DNA from: Peptostreptococcaceae bacterium | GTDB taxonomy: Bacteria > Bacillota_A > Clostridia > Peptostreptococcales > Acidaminobacteraceae | Assembly (NCBI GenBank): GCA_013619035.1 | Contig: JABXKX010000612.1 | Location: 1-13,103 of the forward strand | Length of the DNA stretch: 13,103 bases | Reading direction: 5' to 3' | The notes under the pieces: generated by a model | The model's database searches: none | Told to the model about the DNA's origin: nothing | The model's input: the letters and a program-made list of their open reading frames with translations, nothing else | Program-made: the position numbers and the translations under genes | Part shown: one piece after another, positions 1-5,457 of the stretch | Layout: every line of letters begins with the position of its first letter | Position numbering within the stretch: position 1 is the first letter of the stretch

Positions 1-108
1 ACTAATATCTTGATAAACCACAGTATTATATAGATGCATTGTTGCATCTTTTATTTGTTTTAATCTTAATTCTTTTTGTTCGTTACTTCTTGCTCTTTCA
101 AATGACAT
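1..108 (-). CDS. TetR-family transcriptional repressor, N-terminal fragment (runs off the left edge)
   Basis: Thirty-six codons of a minus-strand gene are visible and the rest lies outside the window. The basic start followed by RLKQIKDATMHLYNTVVYQDIS has the spacing of a TetR-family DNA-binding domain (helix 1, then the entry to the helix-turn-helix). AAGGAG lies at 120-115. Two adjacent ATG codons exist (111-109 and 108-106), and the second gives the better 6-base spacing. The gene is divergent from the aldo/keto reductase, and the shared intergenic region holds two near-identical palindromes. That suggests autoregulation and control of the neighbour, which is inference. The ligand cannot be guessed because the C-terminal domain is not in the window. 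Confidence 0.75.
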   Translation of the reverse strand, partial: MSFERARSNEQKELRLKQIKDATMHLYNTVVYQDIS

Positions 109-130
109 CATATGCTCCTTTAATAAATAT

Positions 131-159
131 ATTATAGCATAAAAAAAAGAACTTGATAA
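131..159 (-). promoter_or_regulatory. Predicted promoter of the TetR-type gene
   Basis: Reading the minus strand, TTATCA (159-154) is followed after 17 bases by TATAAT (136-131). A TGC precedes the -10, giving an extended -10 element. Operator O1 (161-173) abuts the -35 box, so a bound repressor would plausibly block this promoter too. Confidence 0.6.
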
Positions 160-181
160 ATAACACAGTGTCAATTATAAT
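153..181 (+). promoter_or_regulatory. Predicted sigma-A-type promoter of the aldo/keto reductase gene
   Basis: TTGATA (153-158) and a perfect TATAAT (176-181) are separated by exactly 17 bases. Transcription would start near 188, inside operator O2. Operator O1 occupies the spacer between the two boxes. This is a typical arrangement for steric repression. Confidence 0.75.
161..173. promoter_or_regulatory. Operator O1, imperfect palindrome TAACACAGTGTCA
   Basis: The half-sites TAACAC and GTGTCA flank a central A, and one position departs from perfect symmetry. The site lies in the -35/-10 spacer of the reductase promoter and next to the -35 of the divergent regulator. Its centre is 26 bp from that of O2. 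Binding by the adjacent TetR-type protein is inferred. Confidence 0.65.
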
Positions 182-186
182 GTTAG

Positions 187-199
187 TAACACAGTGTTA
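187..199. promoter_or_regulatory. Operator O2, palindrome TAACACAGTGTTA
   Basis: The 6-bp arms TAACAC and GTGTTA are perfectly complementary around a central A. The site overlaps the predicted transcription start of the reductase gene and differs from O1 at a single position. Two copies in one 40-bp region argue for a specific repressor site rather than chance. Confidence 0.7.
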
Positions 200-235
200 G
201 TTATGTGGTTTTTGTATTTGTTAGTGGAGGCGACT

Positions 236-1432
236 ATGGAATATAGAGTGATAAAGAAAAATGGTGATAAGATATCTGCACTTGGGTTTGGGTGTATGAG
301 ACTTACATCAAAATTGGGCCGTATTGATGAAGAGAAGGCAACTGAACAGATTAAGTATGCAATAGACCAAGGCGTTAATTATTTTGATACAGCGTATCCT
401 TATCATGGTGGGGAGAGTGAGAATTTCCTTGGAAAAGTATTTGCCGATAAAACTTTAAGAAGCAAAGTGAAAATAGCTACAAAATTGCCGCCTTGGTCAG
501 TAAAGACAAGAGAAGATATGGATAGAATACTTGAAGAACAATTATCAAAGTTACAAGTAGACTCTATAGATTATTATTTGGTACATGGCATTATGGGACA
601 AGATGTATGGGATAGACTTAAAGGTTTAGGTATTATTGAATTTTTAGATCAGGCCATAGCGTCTGGAAAAGTAAAAAATGTTGGATTCTCATGTCATAGC
701 AATTTATCAACATTTAAAAATGTCGTAGATGATTATGATTGGACAATGTGTCAGATTCAATATAATTATTTAGATGAATACGTACAAGCGGGTCGAGAAG
801 GTCTGATGTATGCAACGGAGCGGGATATTGCTGTATTTGTGATGGAACCATTACGCGGAGGCAGTTTGGTTTCTAGACTTCCGAAAAAAGTAGAACTTGA
901 ATGGAACAAATCATCTGTAAAACGCAGTCCTGCAGAATGGGCATTAAAATGGATTTTAAATCATGAAGAAGTAACCTGTGTTTTATCTGGTATGAATGTG
1001 GATGAACACATCAAGGAAAATATAAAAGTCGCGTCAGAAACTGAAGTTAACAGTTTAACTGAAGAAGAAATTAATCGAATTGAATCAGTAAGAGACTTAT
1101 ATAAATCTTTAACAAAAATTCCTTGTACAGCTTGTGCTTATTGTATGCCATGTCCAGCGGGTGTTAATATACCGCTTTGTTTTGAAAAATATAATGATAA
1201 GTATATGTTTGGTTCGTTGGGTGCACGAGTGATGTATCAAGTACAACTAAATGGCGTTATGAGTGATGGTAATAATATGGCCTCTAAATGTGTAAATTGT
1301 GGTTTGTGTGAATCGCATTGTCCACAGCATATAGAGATCAGAGAAGAGCTTAAACAAGTCTCGAGAAAATTAGAAGGCGTTCCTGGTAAGATTCTTGGTG
1401 CTGTTGCAAAAAGAGTCATGAAATCATCGTAA
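236..1432 (+). CDS. Aldo/keto reductase with C-terminal 4Fe-4S ferredoxin-like domain
   Basis: A 398-residue protein. The N-terminal part is an aldo/keto reductase barrel. The catalytic-type residues fit D51 and Y56 (in FDTAYPYH), K83 (in KIATKLP) and H117 (in YYLVHG). The C-terminal part carries two cysteine clusters: C297-x2-C300-x2-C303-x2-C306-P and C352-x2-C355-x2-C358-x3-C362-P, the pattern of two 4Fe-4S sites. This matches the iron-sulfur aldo/keto reductase group (COG1453-like), whose substrates are mostly unknown; such proteins are expected to be cytosolic redox enzymes. The ATG at 236 is preferred over an upstream in-frame GTG at 194 because GTGGAGG (224-230) sits 5 bases before it and the GTG lies inside operator O2. 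Probably controlled by the divergent TetR-type protein. Confidence 0.9.
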   Translation: MEYRVIKKNGDKISALGFGCMRLTSKLGRIDEEKATEQIKYAIDQGVNYFDTAYPYHGGESENFLGKVFADKTLRSKVKIATKLPPWSVKTREDMDRILEEQLSKLQVDSIDYYLVHGIMGQDVWDRLKGLGIIEFLDQAIASGKVKNVGFSCHSNLSTFKNVVDDYDWTMCQIQYNYLDEYVQAGREGLMYATERDIAVFVMEPLRGGSLVSRLPKKVELEWNKSSVKRSPAEWALKWILNHEEVTCVLSGMNVDEHIKENIKVASETEVNSLTEEEINRIESVRDLYKSLTKIPCTACAYCMPCPAGVNIPLCFEKYNDKYMFGSLGARVMYQVQLNGVMSDGNNMASKCVNCGLCESHCPQHIEIREELKQVSRKLEGVPGKILGAVAKRVMKSS

Positions 1433-1464
1433 GATTTTACAACTATAGAGTTTATTGACCTACG

Positions 1465-1494
1465 CAGCCTGAATCGTTTGATTTAGGCTGTTTT
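1465..1494 (+). terminator. Rho-independent terminator after the aldo/keto reductase
   Basis: CAGCCTGAATC (1465-1475), loop GTTT, then GATTTAGGCTG (1480-1490) pair over 11 bp with one G-U, followed by TTTTGTC. It separates the reductase unit from the riboswitch leader. Confidence 0.85.
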
Positions 1495-1541
1495 GTCATT
1501 TGATTTTAACGGGACCTTAATCCCTTTGTTTTTCTAATGTA

Positions 1542-1569
1542 TTTAAATAAATATGAAATATGCTATAAT
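1542..1569 (+). promoter_or_regulatory. Predicted promoter of the riboswitch leader
   Basis: TATAAT (1564-1569) is preceded by TGC, giving an extended -10 element. The -35 is weak (TTTAAA, 1542-1547, 16-base spacer), as is common with extended -10 promoters. Transcription would begin near 1576, only a few bases before the first strand of aptamer 1's closing helix. That supports this as the start of the leader. Confidence 0.6.
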
Positions 1570-1579
1570 AAGGTGAGAG

Positions 1580-1701
1580 GGTAATCAAGTCGGCAGAGTT
1601 AGCCGAGAAAAGGCAAACCTAATGAAAATTGGGGACGCAAAGCTAAGAGGGTCTAAGGGGAAACCTAAGATAGCCCAGCTACCGAGAAGACTTTGGTTAC
1701 C
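1580..1701 (+). promoter_or_regulatory. c-di-GMP-I (GEMM) riboswitch, aptamer 1 of 3
   Basis: The core GGCAAACC starts at 1612, followed by a stem with a GAAA tetraloop (CCTAAT/ATTGGG, 1618-1633), then GGGACGCAAAGC, GGGTCT, GATAGCC and CTACCGAG. This is the conserved order of the class I cyclic-di-GMP aptamer. The outer strands GGTAATCAAGTC (1580-1591) and 1689-1701 pair over 12 bp with one bulged U, giving an unusually long P1. A small hairpin CGGC/GCCG (1591-1605) sits between the 5' strand and the core. The core has G where cGAMP-type variants carry A, by an alignment from memory, so c-di-GMP is the likelier ligand. Confidence 0.9.
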
Positions 1702-1714
1702 ATGTAATCAAAAG

Positions 1715-1806
1715 CTTTTCACGACATGGCAAACCTAATGAAAGTTGGGGACGCAAAACTACAGGGTCTAAGTCAGAAATGATAAGATAGCCAGTTATCG
1801 AAAGAG
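1715..1806 (+). promoter_or_regulatory. c-di-GMP-I (GEMM) riboswitch, aptamer 2 of 3
   Basis: GGCAAACC starts at 1728. It is followed by CCTAAT-GAAA-GTTGGG, GGGACGCAAAACT, GGGTCT, a short GTCA-GAAA-TGAT stem, GATAGCC and TTATCGAAAG. All conserved blocks of the class I aptamer are present. The likely P1 pairs CTTTTC (1715-1720) with GAAAGAG (1800-1806) and is weaker than P1 of the other two copies. The core begins 116 bases after that of copy 1. Confidence 0.9.
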
Positions 1807-1826
1807 AAGTTTATTACTTTTCTTTC
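1800..1826 (+). other. Linker hairpin between aptamers 2 and 3 (possible anti-P1 relay)
   Basis: GAAAGAGAAG (1800-1809) and CTTTTCTTTC (1817-1826) pair over 10 bp with one G-U and a 7-base loop. The left arm is the 3' strand of P1 in aptamer 2. The right arm overlaps the 5' strand of P1 in aptamer 3. There is no following U tract, so it is not a terminator. Pairing was found by hand and not scored for energy. Confidence 0.55.
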
Positions 1827-1916
1827 CCAAATATGTTAAACGGCAAACCCATTGTGAGATGGGGACGCAAAACTACAGGGTCTTCGTAAGAAGATAGCCA
1901 GATGCCAAGGGAGAGA
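1821..1916 (+). promoter_or_regulatory. c-di-GMP-I (GEMM) riboswitch, aptamer 3 of 3, overlapping the Shine-Dalgarno
   Basis: GGCAAACC starts at 1842. It is followed by CCCATT-GTGA-GATGGG (GNRA loop), GGGACGCAAAACT, GGGTCT, TCTTC-GTAA-GAAGA, GATAGCC and GATGCC. P1 can form between TCTTTCCC (1821-1828) and GGGAGAGA (1909-1916), eight consecutive pairs including one G-U. The 3' strand contains the GGGAG ribosome binding site, 7 bases before the ATG at 1921. Ligand binding would therefore be predicted to hide the SD (translational OFF). No terminator hairpin is visible before the gene. Confidence 0.88.
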
Positions 1917-1920
1917 TACT

Positions 1921-2703
1921 ATGAAAAGAATAATGTTAATTTTTACGATTATGATGTTACTCGTTACGAGTGCAACATCTGTATTTGCTGATACAATGAA
2001 CGTACAGGTTAACACTGCTGATGCAACAGTTGTGATTAATGTTTCTACAACTGCTTATTCTAATTTCAAGGCAATCGTTGAAAAAGATGATGTAGTTTAT
2101 ATCTACAATCTGGTTTCAGGGATCGAAACACTTCCATTACAAATGGGCAGTGGTCAATATACAGTTACTGTTTTAGGTAGTAACGATGGTAGAAGATTTA
2201 GATTGTTATCTGAAAAAACTATCAATGTTACACTTGAAGAAAATGCTGTTTACTTGAGCTCAAGTCAAACTGTTAACTGGAATGATGAATCGGAAGTAGC
2301 AATCTTAGCTAAAGAATTAACTAAAGATGCTGAGACTGACAGAGAAAAATTAGAAGCTATTCATACTTATGTTGTAAAAAATGTAAGATATGATTATCAA
2401 AAAGCTACAAGTCTTCCAAAGGGATACATTCCAAATTCGGAAACTACTTTAGCAGAAGGTTCAGGAATTTGCTCCGATTTTGCAGCAATTACTGCATCAA
2501 TGTTAAGATCAGTAGATGTTCCTACGAAACTTGTTAAAGGCTATAGCTCTTATACTCCTGTCTATCATGCATGGAATGAAGTTTTAATCGATGAGCAATG
2601 GGTTGTTGTAGATGCTAGTACTGATTCTATTTATGTGGATTATAATGTAGCTTATTCGTTAGAAAAAGATACAGCTGATTATGTGAATAGTAAAGTGTAT
2701 TAA
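1921..2703 (+). CDS. Secreted transglutaminase-like (papain-fold) protein under triple c-di-GMP riboswitch
   Basis: A 260-residue protein. Residues 1-23 form a signal peptide (MKRIMLIF..., hydrophobic core, SVFA before DTM), so the product is exported. An N-terminal beta-rich segment (about 25-120) precedes a transglutaminase-core domain (about 128-250). Its Cys-His-Asp triad is visible as C184 (SGICSDFA), H216 (VYHAWNEV) and D231 (VVVDAST). Family members crosslink, hydrolyse or transfer on protein or peptide amides, and bacterial secreted members often act as peptidases or wall-associated enzymes. The substrate here is unknown. No sortase, SLH or lipobox anchor is seen. The SD AAGGGAG (1907-1913) lies inside aptamer 3, tying expression to cyclic-di-GMP. 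A terminator follows, so it is monocistronic. Confidence 0.85.
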   Translation: MKRIMLIFTIMMLLVTSATSVFADTMNVQVNTADATVVINVSTTAYSNFKAIVEKDDVVYIYNLVSGIETLPLQMGSGQYTVTVLGSNDGRRFRLLSEKTINVTLEENAVYLSSSQTVNWNDESEVAILAKELTKDAETDREKLEAIHTYVVKNVRYDYQKATSLPKGYIPNSETTLAEGSGICSDFAAITASMLRSVDVPTKLVKGYSSYTPVYHAWNEVLIDEQWVVVDASTDSIYVDYNVAYSLEKDTADYVNSKVY

Positions 2704-2741
2704 TTAGAATAGAAGTTATCCTCTCAATTTCTTCACAATTC

Positions 2742-2769
2742 AAATCTAGTTCGCTAGATTTTTTATTTT
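2742..2769 (+). terminator. Rho-independent terminator after the transglutaminase-like gene
   Basis: AAATCTAG (2742-2749), UUCG tetraloop, then CTAGATTT (2754-2761) form a perfect 8-bp stem followed by a T-rich tract. It isolates the riboswitch-controlled gene from prmA. Confidence 0.85.
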
Positions 2770-2781
2770 GCAAAAATATGA

Positions 2782-2787
2782 TATAAT
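2782..2787 (+). promoter_or_regulatory. Predicted -10 element for prmA-rsmE
   Basis: A perfect TATAAT lies 28 bases before the prmA start and just after the preceding terminator. The matching -35 position is only a T run (2759-2764), so the assignment rests on the -10 and the position. Confidence 0.5.
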
Positions 2788-2815
2788 GCAGAAAAATACA
2801 TGAAAAGAGGCAAAA

Positions 2816-3757
2816 ATGAACTGGTATAAAATAGAGATCCATACAGAAACAGAATCGGTAGATATTCTAACATATTTATTAGAAGAAAATGGTATAGACA
2901 GTGTTGTTATTGAAGATCCAAATGATCCTATGTTTGATGAAAGATTTAAAGGCGACTGGGACTATAGTGAAGAAACTGCAAGACAATTTGATTCAGAAGA
3001 CACTGTTGTGAAAATCTTTGTAGAAGCAGATAAAGATATAAATCAAACGGTTAACATGATAGAAGGACTCCTTAAAACGATTTCAAGTAATGGACTGAAC
3101 ATAGGAACCGGTTTGATTAAATATGAAATTGTAGATGATGCAGACTGGAAAGATAAATGGAAAGAGTACTTTAAACCATTTAAAATTGGTAGTCATATTG
3201 TAATTAAACCAAGTTGGGAAGCCTATGATGAAGAAGAAGGTGATATCATCATAGAAATGGATCCTGGCTCAGCGTTTGGATCTGGCACCCATGAGACAAC
3301 AAGTATGTGTGTTAAGTTAGTAGAAAAAGTAATCACATCATCAGATATGGTTTATGATATAGGTTGTGGTACCGGTATTTTAGGACTTTCTGCTGCTATG
3401 TTAGGTGCTAAATCTGTTATTGGTGTTGATATTGCTGAAGATGCAATCATTGCTTCCAAGATTAATATTGAGAAGAATAACATGACAGATGTGATGGATG
3501 TAAGACTTGGTAATTTAACGGATGTTGTTGATGAAAAAGCAGATATAGTTGTGGCAAATATTATGGCTGATGTTATCATTATGATGACAGATACGATTCA
3601 GAACTTCATAAAATCTGATGGTTATTATATCCTCTCGGGTATTGTAGAAGGTCGTCAGGAGGATGTTATCAACGCTATAAATGATAAGAAATTTGAAGTT
3701 GTAGAACATTTAAATGAAGGTGAATGGCATGCGATTTTAGCACAATATAAAGGATAA
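2816..3757 (+). CDS. prmA: Ribosomal protein L11 methyltransferase
   Basis: A 313-residue cytosolic enzyme that transfers methyl groups from S-adenosylmethionine to ribosomal protein L11. The N-terminal part (about 1-90) corresponds to the L11-recognition domain. The PrmA signature DPGSAFGSGTHETT is at 149-162. The SAM-binding motif DIGCGTG is at 181-187, the acidic ribose-binding residue at D205 (GVDIAED), and the NIMAD motif at 248-252 matches the family's NILA-type active-site loop. The length is normal. AAGAGG (2805-2810) precedes the ATG by 5 bases. rsmE follows after 4 bases, a pairing common in Firmicutes. The dnaK/dnaJ genes that often precede it are absent here. Confidence 0.97.
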   Translation: MNWYKIEIHTETESVDILTYLLEENGIDSVVIEDPNDPMFDERFKGDWDYSEETARQFDSEDTVVKIFVEADKDINQTVNMIEGLLKTISSNGLNIGTGLIKYEIVDDADWKDKWKEYFKPFKIGSHIVIKPSWEAYDEEEGDIIIEMDPGSAFGSGTHETTSMCVKLVEKVITSSDMVYDIGCGTGILGLSAAMLGAKSVIGVDIAEDAIIASKINIEKNNMTDVMDVRLGNLTDVVDEKADIVVANIMADVIIMMTDTIQNFIKSDGYYILSGIVEGRQEDVINAINDKKFEVVEHLNEGEWHAILAQYKG

Positions 3758-3761
3758 GAAA

Positions 3762-4496
3762 ATGCATAGATTTTTTGTAGATTATAAAATAACAAGTGAT
3801 CAAATTATGATTGATGATAAAAATGATGTCAATCACATTAAAAGAGCTCTTCGAGTAACTGTAGGCGAAAAATTAGAAATTTGTGATGCTGAAAGTGATG
3901 AGTACATTGTAGAAGTAAAATCATTAGATGATGTTATTTTGTGTGATGTCATAAAAAGAAATACCGTCGATAGAGAAAGTCCAATCCAAATAGACTTATA
4001 TCAAGGTCTTGCAAAAGGCAGTAAGATGGAAACCATTATACAGAAATCTGTAGAACTTGGTATCCATACAATTAATCCTCTAAATACAAAAAGAGTTATT
4101 GTAAAATTAGATGATAAAGGTGAAAAGAAAAAAGTAGAAAGATGGCAAAAAATTGCTGATGAAGCAGCCAAACAATCAAAGAGAAGTCATTTGCCAGTTG
4201 TAGAAAATGTTATCTCAATTAAGAATTTTTCATCGGTAGTGGAGCAATATGATTTGATCCTTGTTGCCTATGAATTAGAATCTTCTAGAACTTTAAAACA
4301 GTTATTGTCAAATGATTACAAGCGTATTGCAGTGGTTATAGGGCCAGAAGGTGGTTTTGAAGTAGAAGAAGTTGAGTTATTAGTTGGTCTAGGTGCACAT
4401 TCGATTAGTTTGGGACCTAGAATTCTAAGAACCGAAACGGCAGGATCTACGTTGGTTTCAATACTTCAATACGAACTGGGTGATATCTCTAAATAG
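3762..4496 (+). CDS. rsmE: 16S rRNA (uracil-1498-N3)-methyltransferase
   Basis: A 244-residue SPOUT-fold methyltransferase that modifies U1498 of 16S rRNA at the decoding region. The N-terminal PUA-like part (MHRFFVD... with HIKRALRV near 27-34) is followed by the knotted SAM domain. GPEGGF is at 194-199 and LGPRILRTETA at 217-227, both diagnostic of RsmE. The length is typical. It starts 4 bases after the prmA stop, and its SD AAAGGA (3749-3754) overlaps the end of prmA, which argues for co-transcription and coupled translation. Confidence 0.97.
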   Translation: MHRFFVDYKITSDQIMIDDKNDVNHIKRALRVTVGEKLEICDAESDEYIVEVKSLDDVILCDVIKRNTVDRESPIQIDLYQGLAKGSKMETIIQKSVELGIHTINPLNTKRVIVKLDDKGEKKKVERWQKIADEAAKQSKRSHLPVVENVISIKNFSSVVEQYDLILVAYELESSRTLKQLLSNDYKRIAVVIGPEGGFEVEEVELLVGLGAHSISLGPRILRTETAGSTLVSILQYELGDISK

Positions 4497-4533
4497 TACT
4501 AAGAAATAGAAATTCATAGGAAATGGAGTTTAT

Positions 4534-5334
4534 ATGAAGAAAATAATAATGATAGTGTTGGTATTCTTACTCGTTGGTTGTCAAAAAACAGAGATAAACC
4601 CAAATGAATACAGTGCTTATATGATGAATATAAAAGATGGTGTGACTGCCTTTTCACAAGAAATATATGATATGAGTACGGGAGAAAAGACTTATTTTGA
4701 AGTGTTTGAAATGGGTTACTATTCATCTTCTAATTATTCGTGTGAATTTGATGAAAAAGGCAATCCAAAAGAAATCATTGAAAAAACGCCTGAGGGTGAA
4801 CCGATTGTTTCGTGGTTAAGTGATTTTGATAACAACAATAAAATAAAAGTTTTTACAGCCGTTTTTGCTGGTATGGATGGTTATAATGAAACGGTATATA
4901 ATCTAGATTCTGAAGGACAGGTTATTGTAACCAATCATATTATTCAAGGAACAAGTTTACAAAAAAATGGTGATGAGATTATATCTGAAACAAAGGTAGC
5001 AACAACTTTTGATGATCATAATCGAGTGAGTCGATTTTCAAATGATGTAGAAATAGAAGGTTTAGAAGGTCATCCTTTATATGAGTATAATGAAAAGGGA
5101 TATGTTTCTGATGTTTATTGGTATGATTCAAGTGAAAAAATATGCCATGTTTTGATTAAGTATAACGAAGAAAATTATATGGCTAGTTATCGTTATATTA
5201 TTAATCCAATGAATGATATAAAACTGCTTGAATTTGTGTATATATATGATGAGCACAATAACTGGATTGAACAGAAAATAACAGTTGATGGTGAAGAGAA
5301 GTATGTCATCAAACGCTCTTATCAATATAAATAA
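4534..5334 (+). CDS. Predicted surface lipoprotein with YD-like beta-hairpin repeats, function unknown
   Basis: A 266-residue protein with a lipoprotein signal: MKK, a hydrophobic stretch, then LVGC with the lipidated cysteine at C16. It is expected to sit on the outer face of the membrane. The rest holds several loosely repeated units of the form (F/Y)-D-x-x-x-(N/G)-x followed by a short strand: FDEKGNPKE, FDDHNRVSR, YNEKGYVSD and YDEHNNWIEQ. They resemble YD/RHS-like beta repeats of secreted proteins. No catalytic motif is recognised. A GGAG-type site (near 4522-4526) precedes the ATG. It starts 37 bases after rsmE with no terminator between, so it may be a read-through member of that operon, though functionally unrelated. 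Confidence 0.75.
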   Translation: MKKIIMIVLVFLLVGCQKTEINPNEYSAYMMNIKDGVTAFSQEIYDMSTGEKTYFEVFEMGYYSSSNYSCEFDEKGNPKEIIEKTPEGEPIVSWLSDFDNNNKIKVFTAVFAGMDGYNETVYNLDSEGQVIVTNHIIQGTSLQKNGDEIISETKVATTFDDHNRVSRFSNDVEIEGLEGHPLYEYNEKGYVSDVYWYDSSEKICHVLIKYNEENYMASYRYIINPMNDIKLLEFVYIYDEHNNWIEQKITVDGEEKYVIKRSYQYK

Positions 5335-5362
5335 GATATCTTAAAACATTATTTTCGACAAT

Positions 5363-5381
5363 TGTTTTCAGTATGAAAACA
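5363..5381. repeat. Short perfect inverted repeat
   Basis: TGTTTTCA (5363-5370), GTA, TGAAAACA (5374-5381). The 8-bp stem has no following T run and lies between the lipoprotein gene and its terminator. The function is unknown; it could stabilise the mRNA 3' end. Confidence 0.4.
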
Positions 5382-5421
5382 GAAAGTATTGAGATACAGG
5401 AATCAACAATTCAAATCTAAA

Positions 5422-5456
5422 AATGCTATTATCGAAATGATAATAGCATTTTTTTT
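5422..5456. terminator. Bidirectional terminator between convergent genes
   Basis: AATGCTATTATC (5422-5433), loop GAAAT, GATAATAGCATT (5439-5450) form a perfect 12-bp stem. Eight Ts follow on the plus strand, and about five Ts follow on the minus strand. It serves the lipoprotein gene from the left and the SLH/glycosidase gene from the right, ending 2 bases from that gene's stop codon. Confidence 0.9.
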
Positions 5457-5457
5457 C

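Noticed and set aside
194..235. In-frame GTG at 194 as an upstream start of the aldo/keto reductase
   Set aside because: It lies inside operator O2 at the predicted transcription start, has no SD, and adds a non-homologous hydrophobic stretch. ATG 236 has GTGGAGG at the right distance.
1237..1419. Minus-strand open frame within the reductase gene
   Set aside because: It lies opposite the conserved iron-sulfur coding region, with no SD and no recognisable protein.
1800..1826. Linker hairpin as an intrinsic terminator between riboswitch copies
   Set aside because: The stem is followed by CCAAATATG rather than a U tract, so transcription termination is unlikely.
3352..3709. Minus-strand open frames across prmA
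   Set aside because: They overlap the conserved PrmA coding sequence and show neither start signals nor family motifs.
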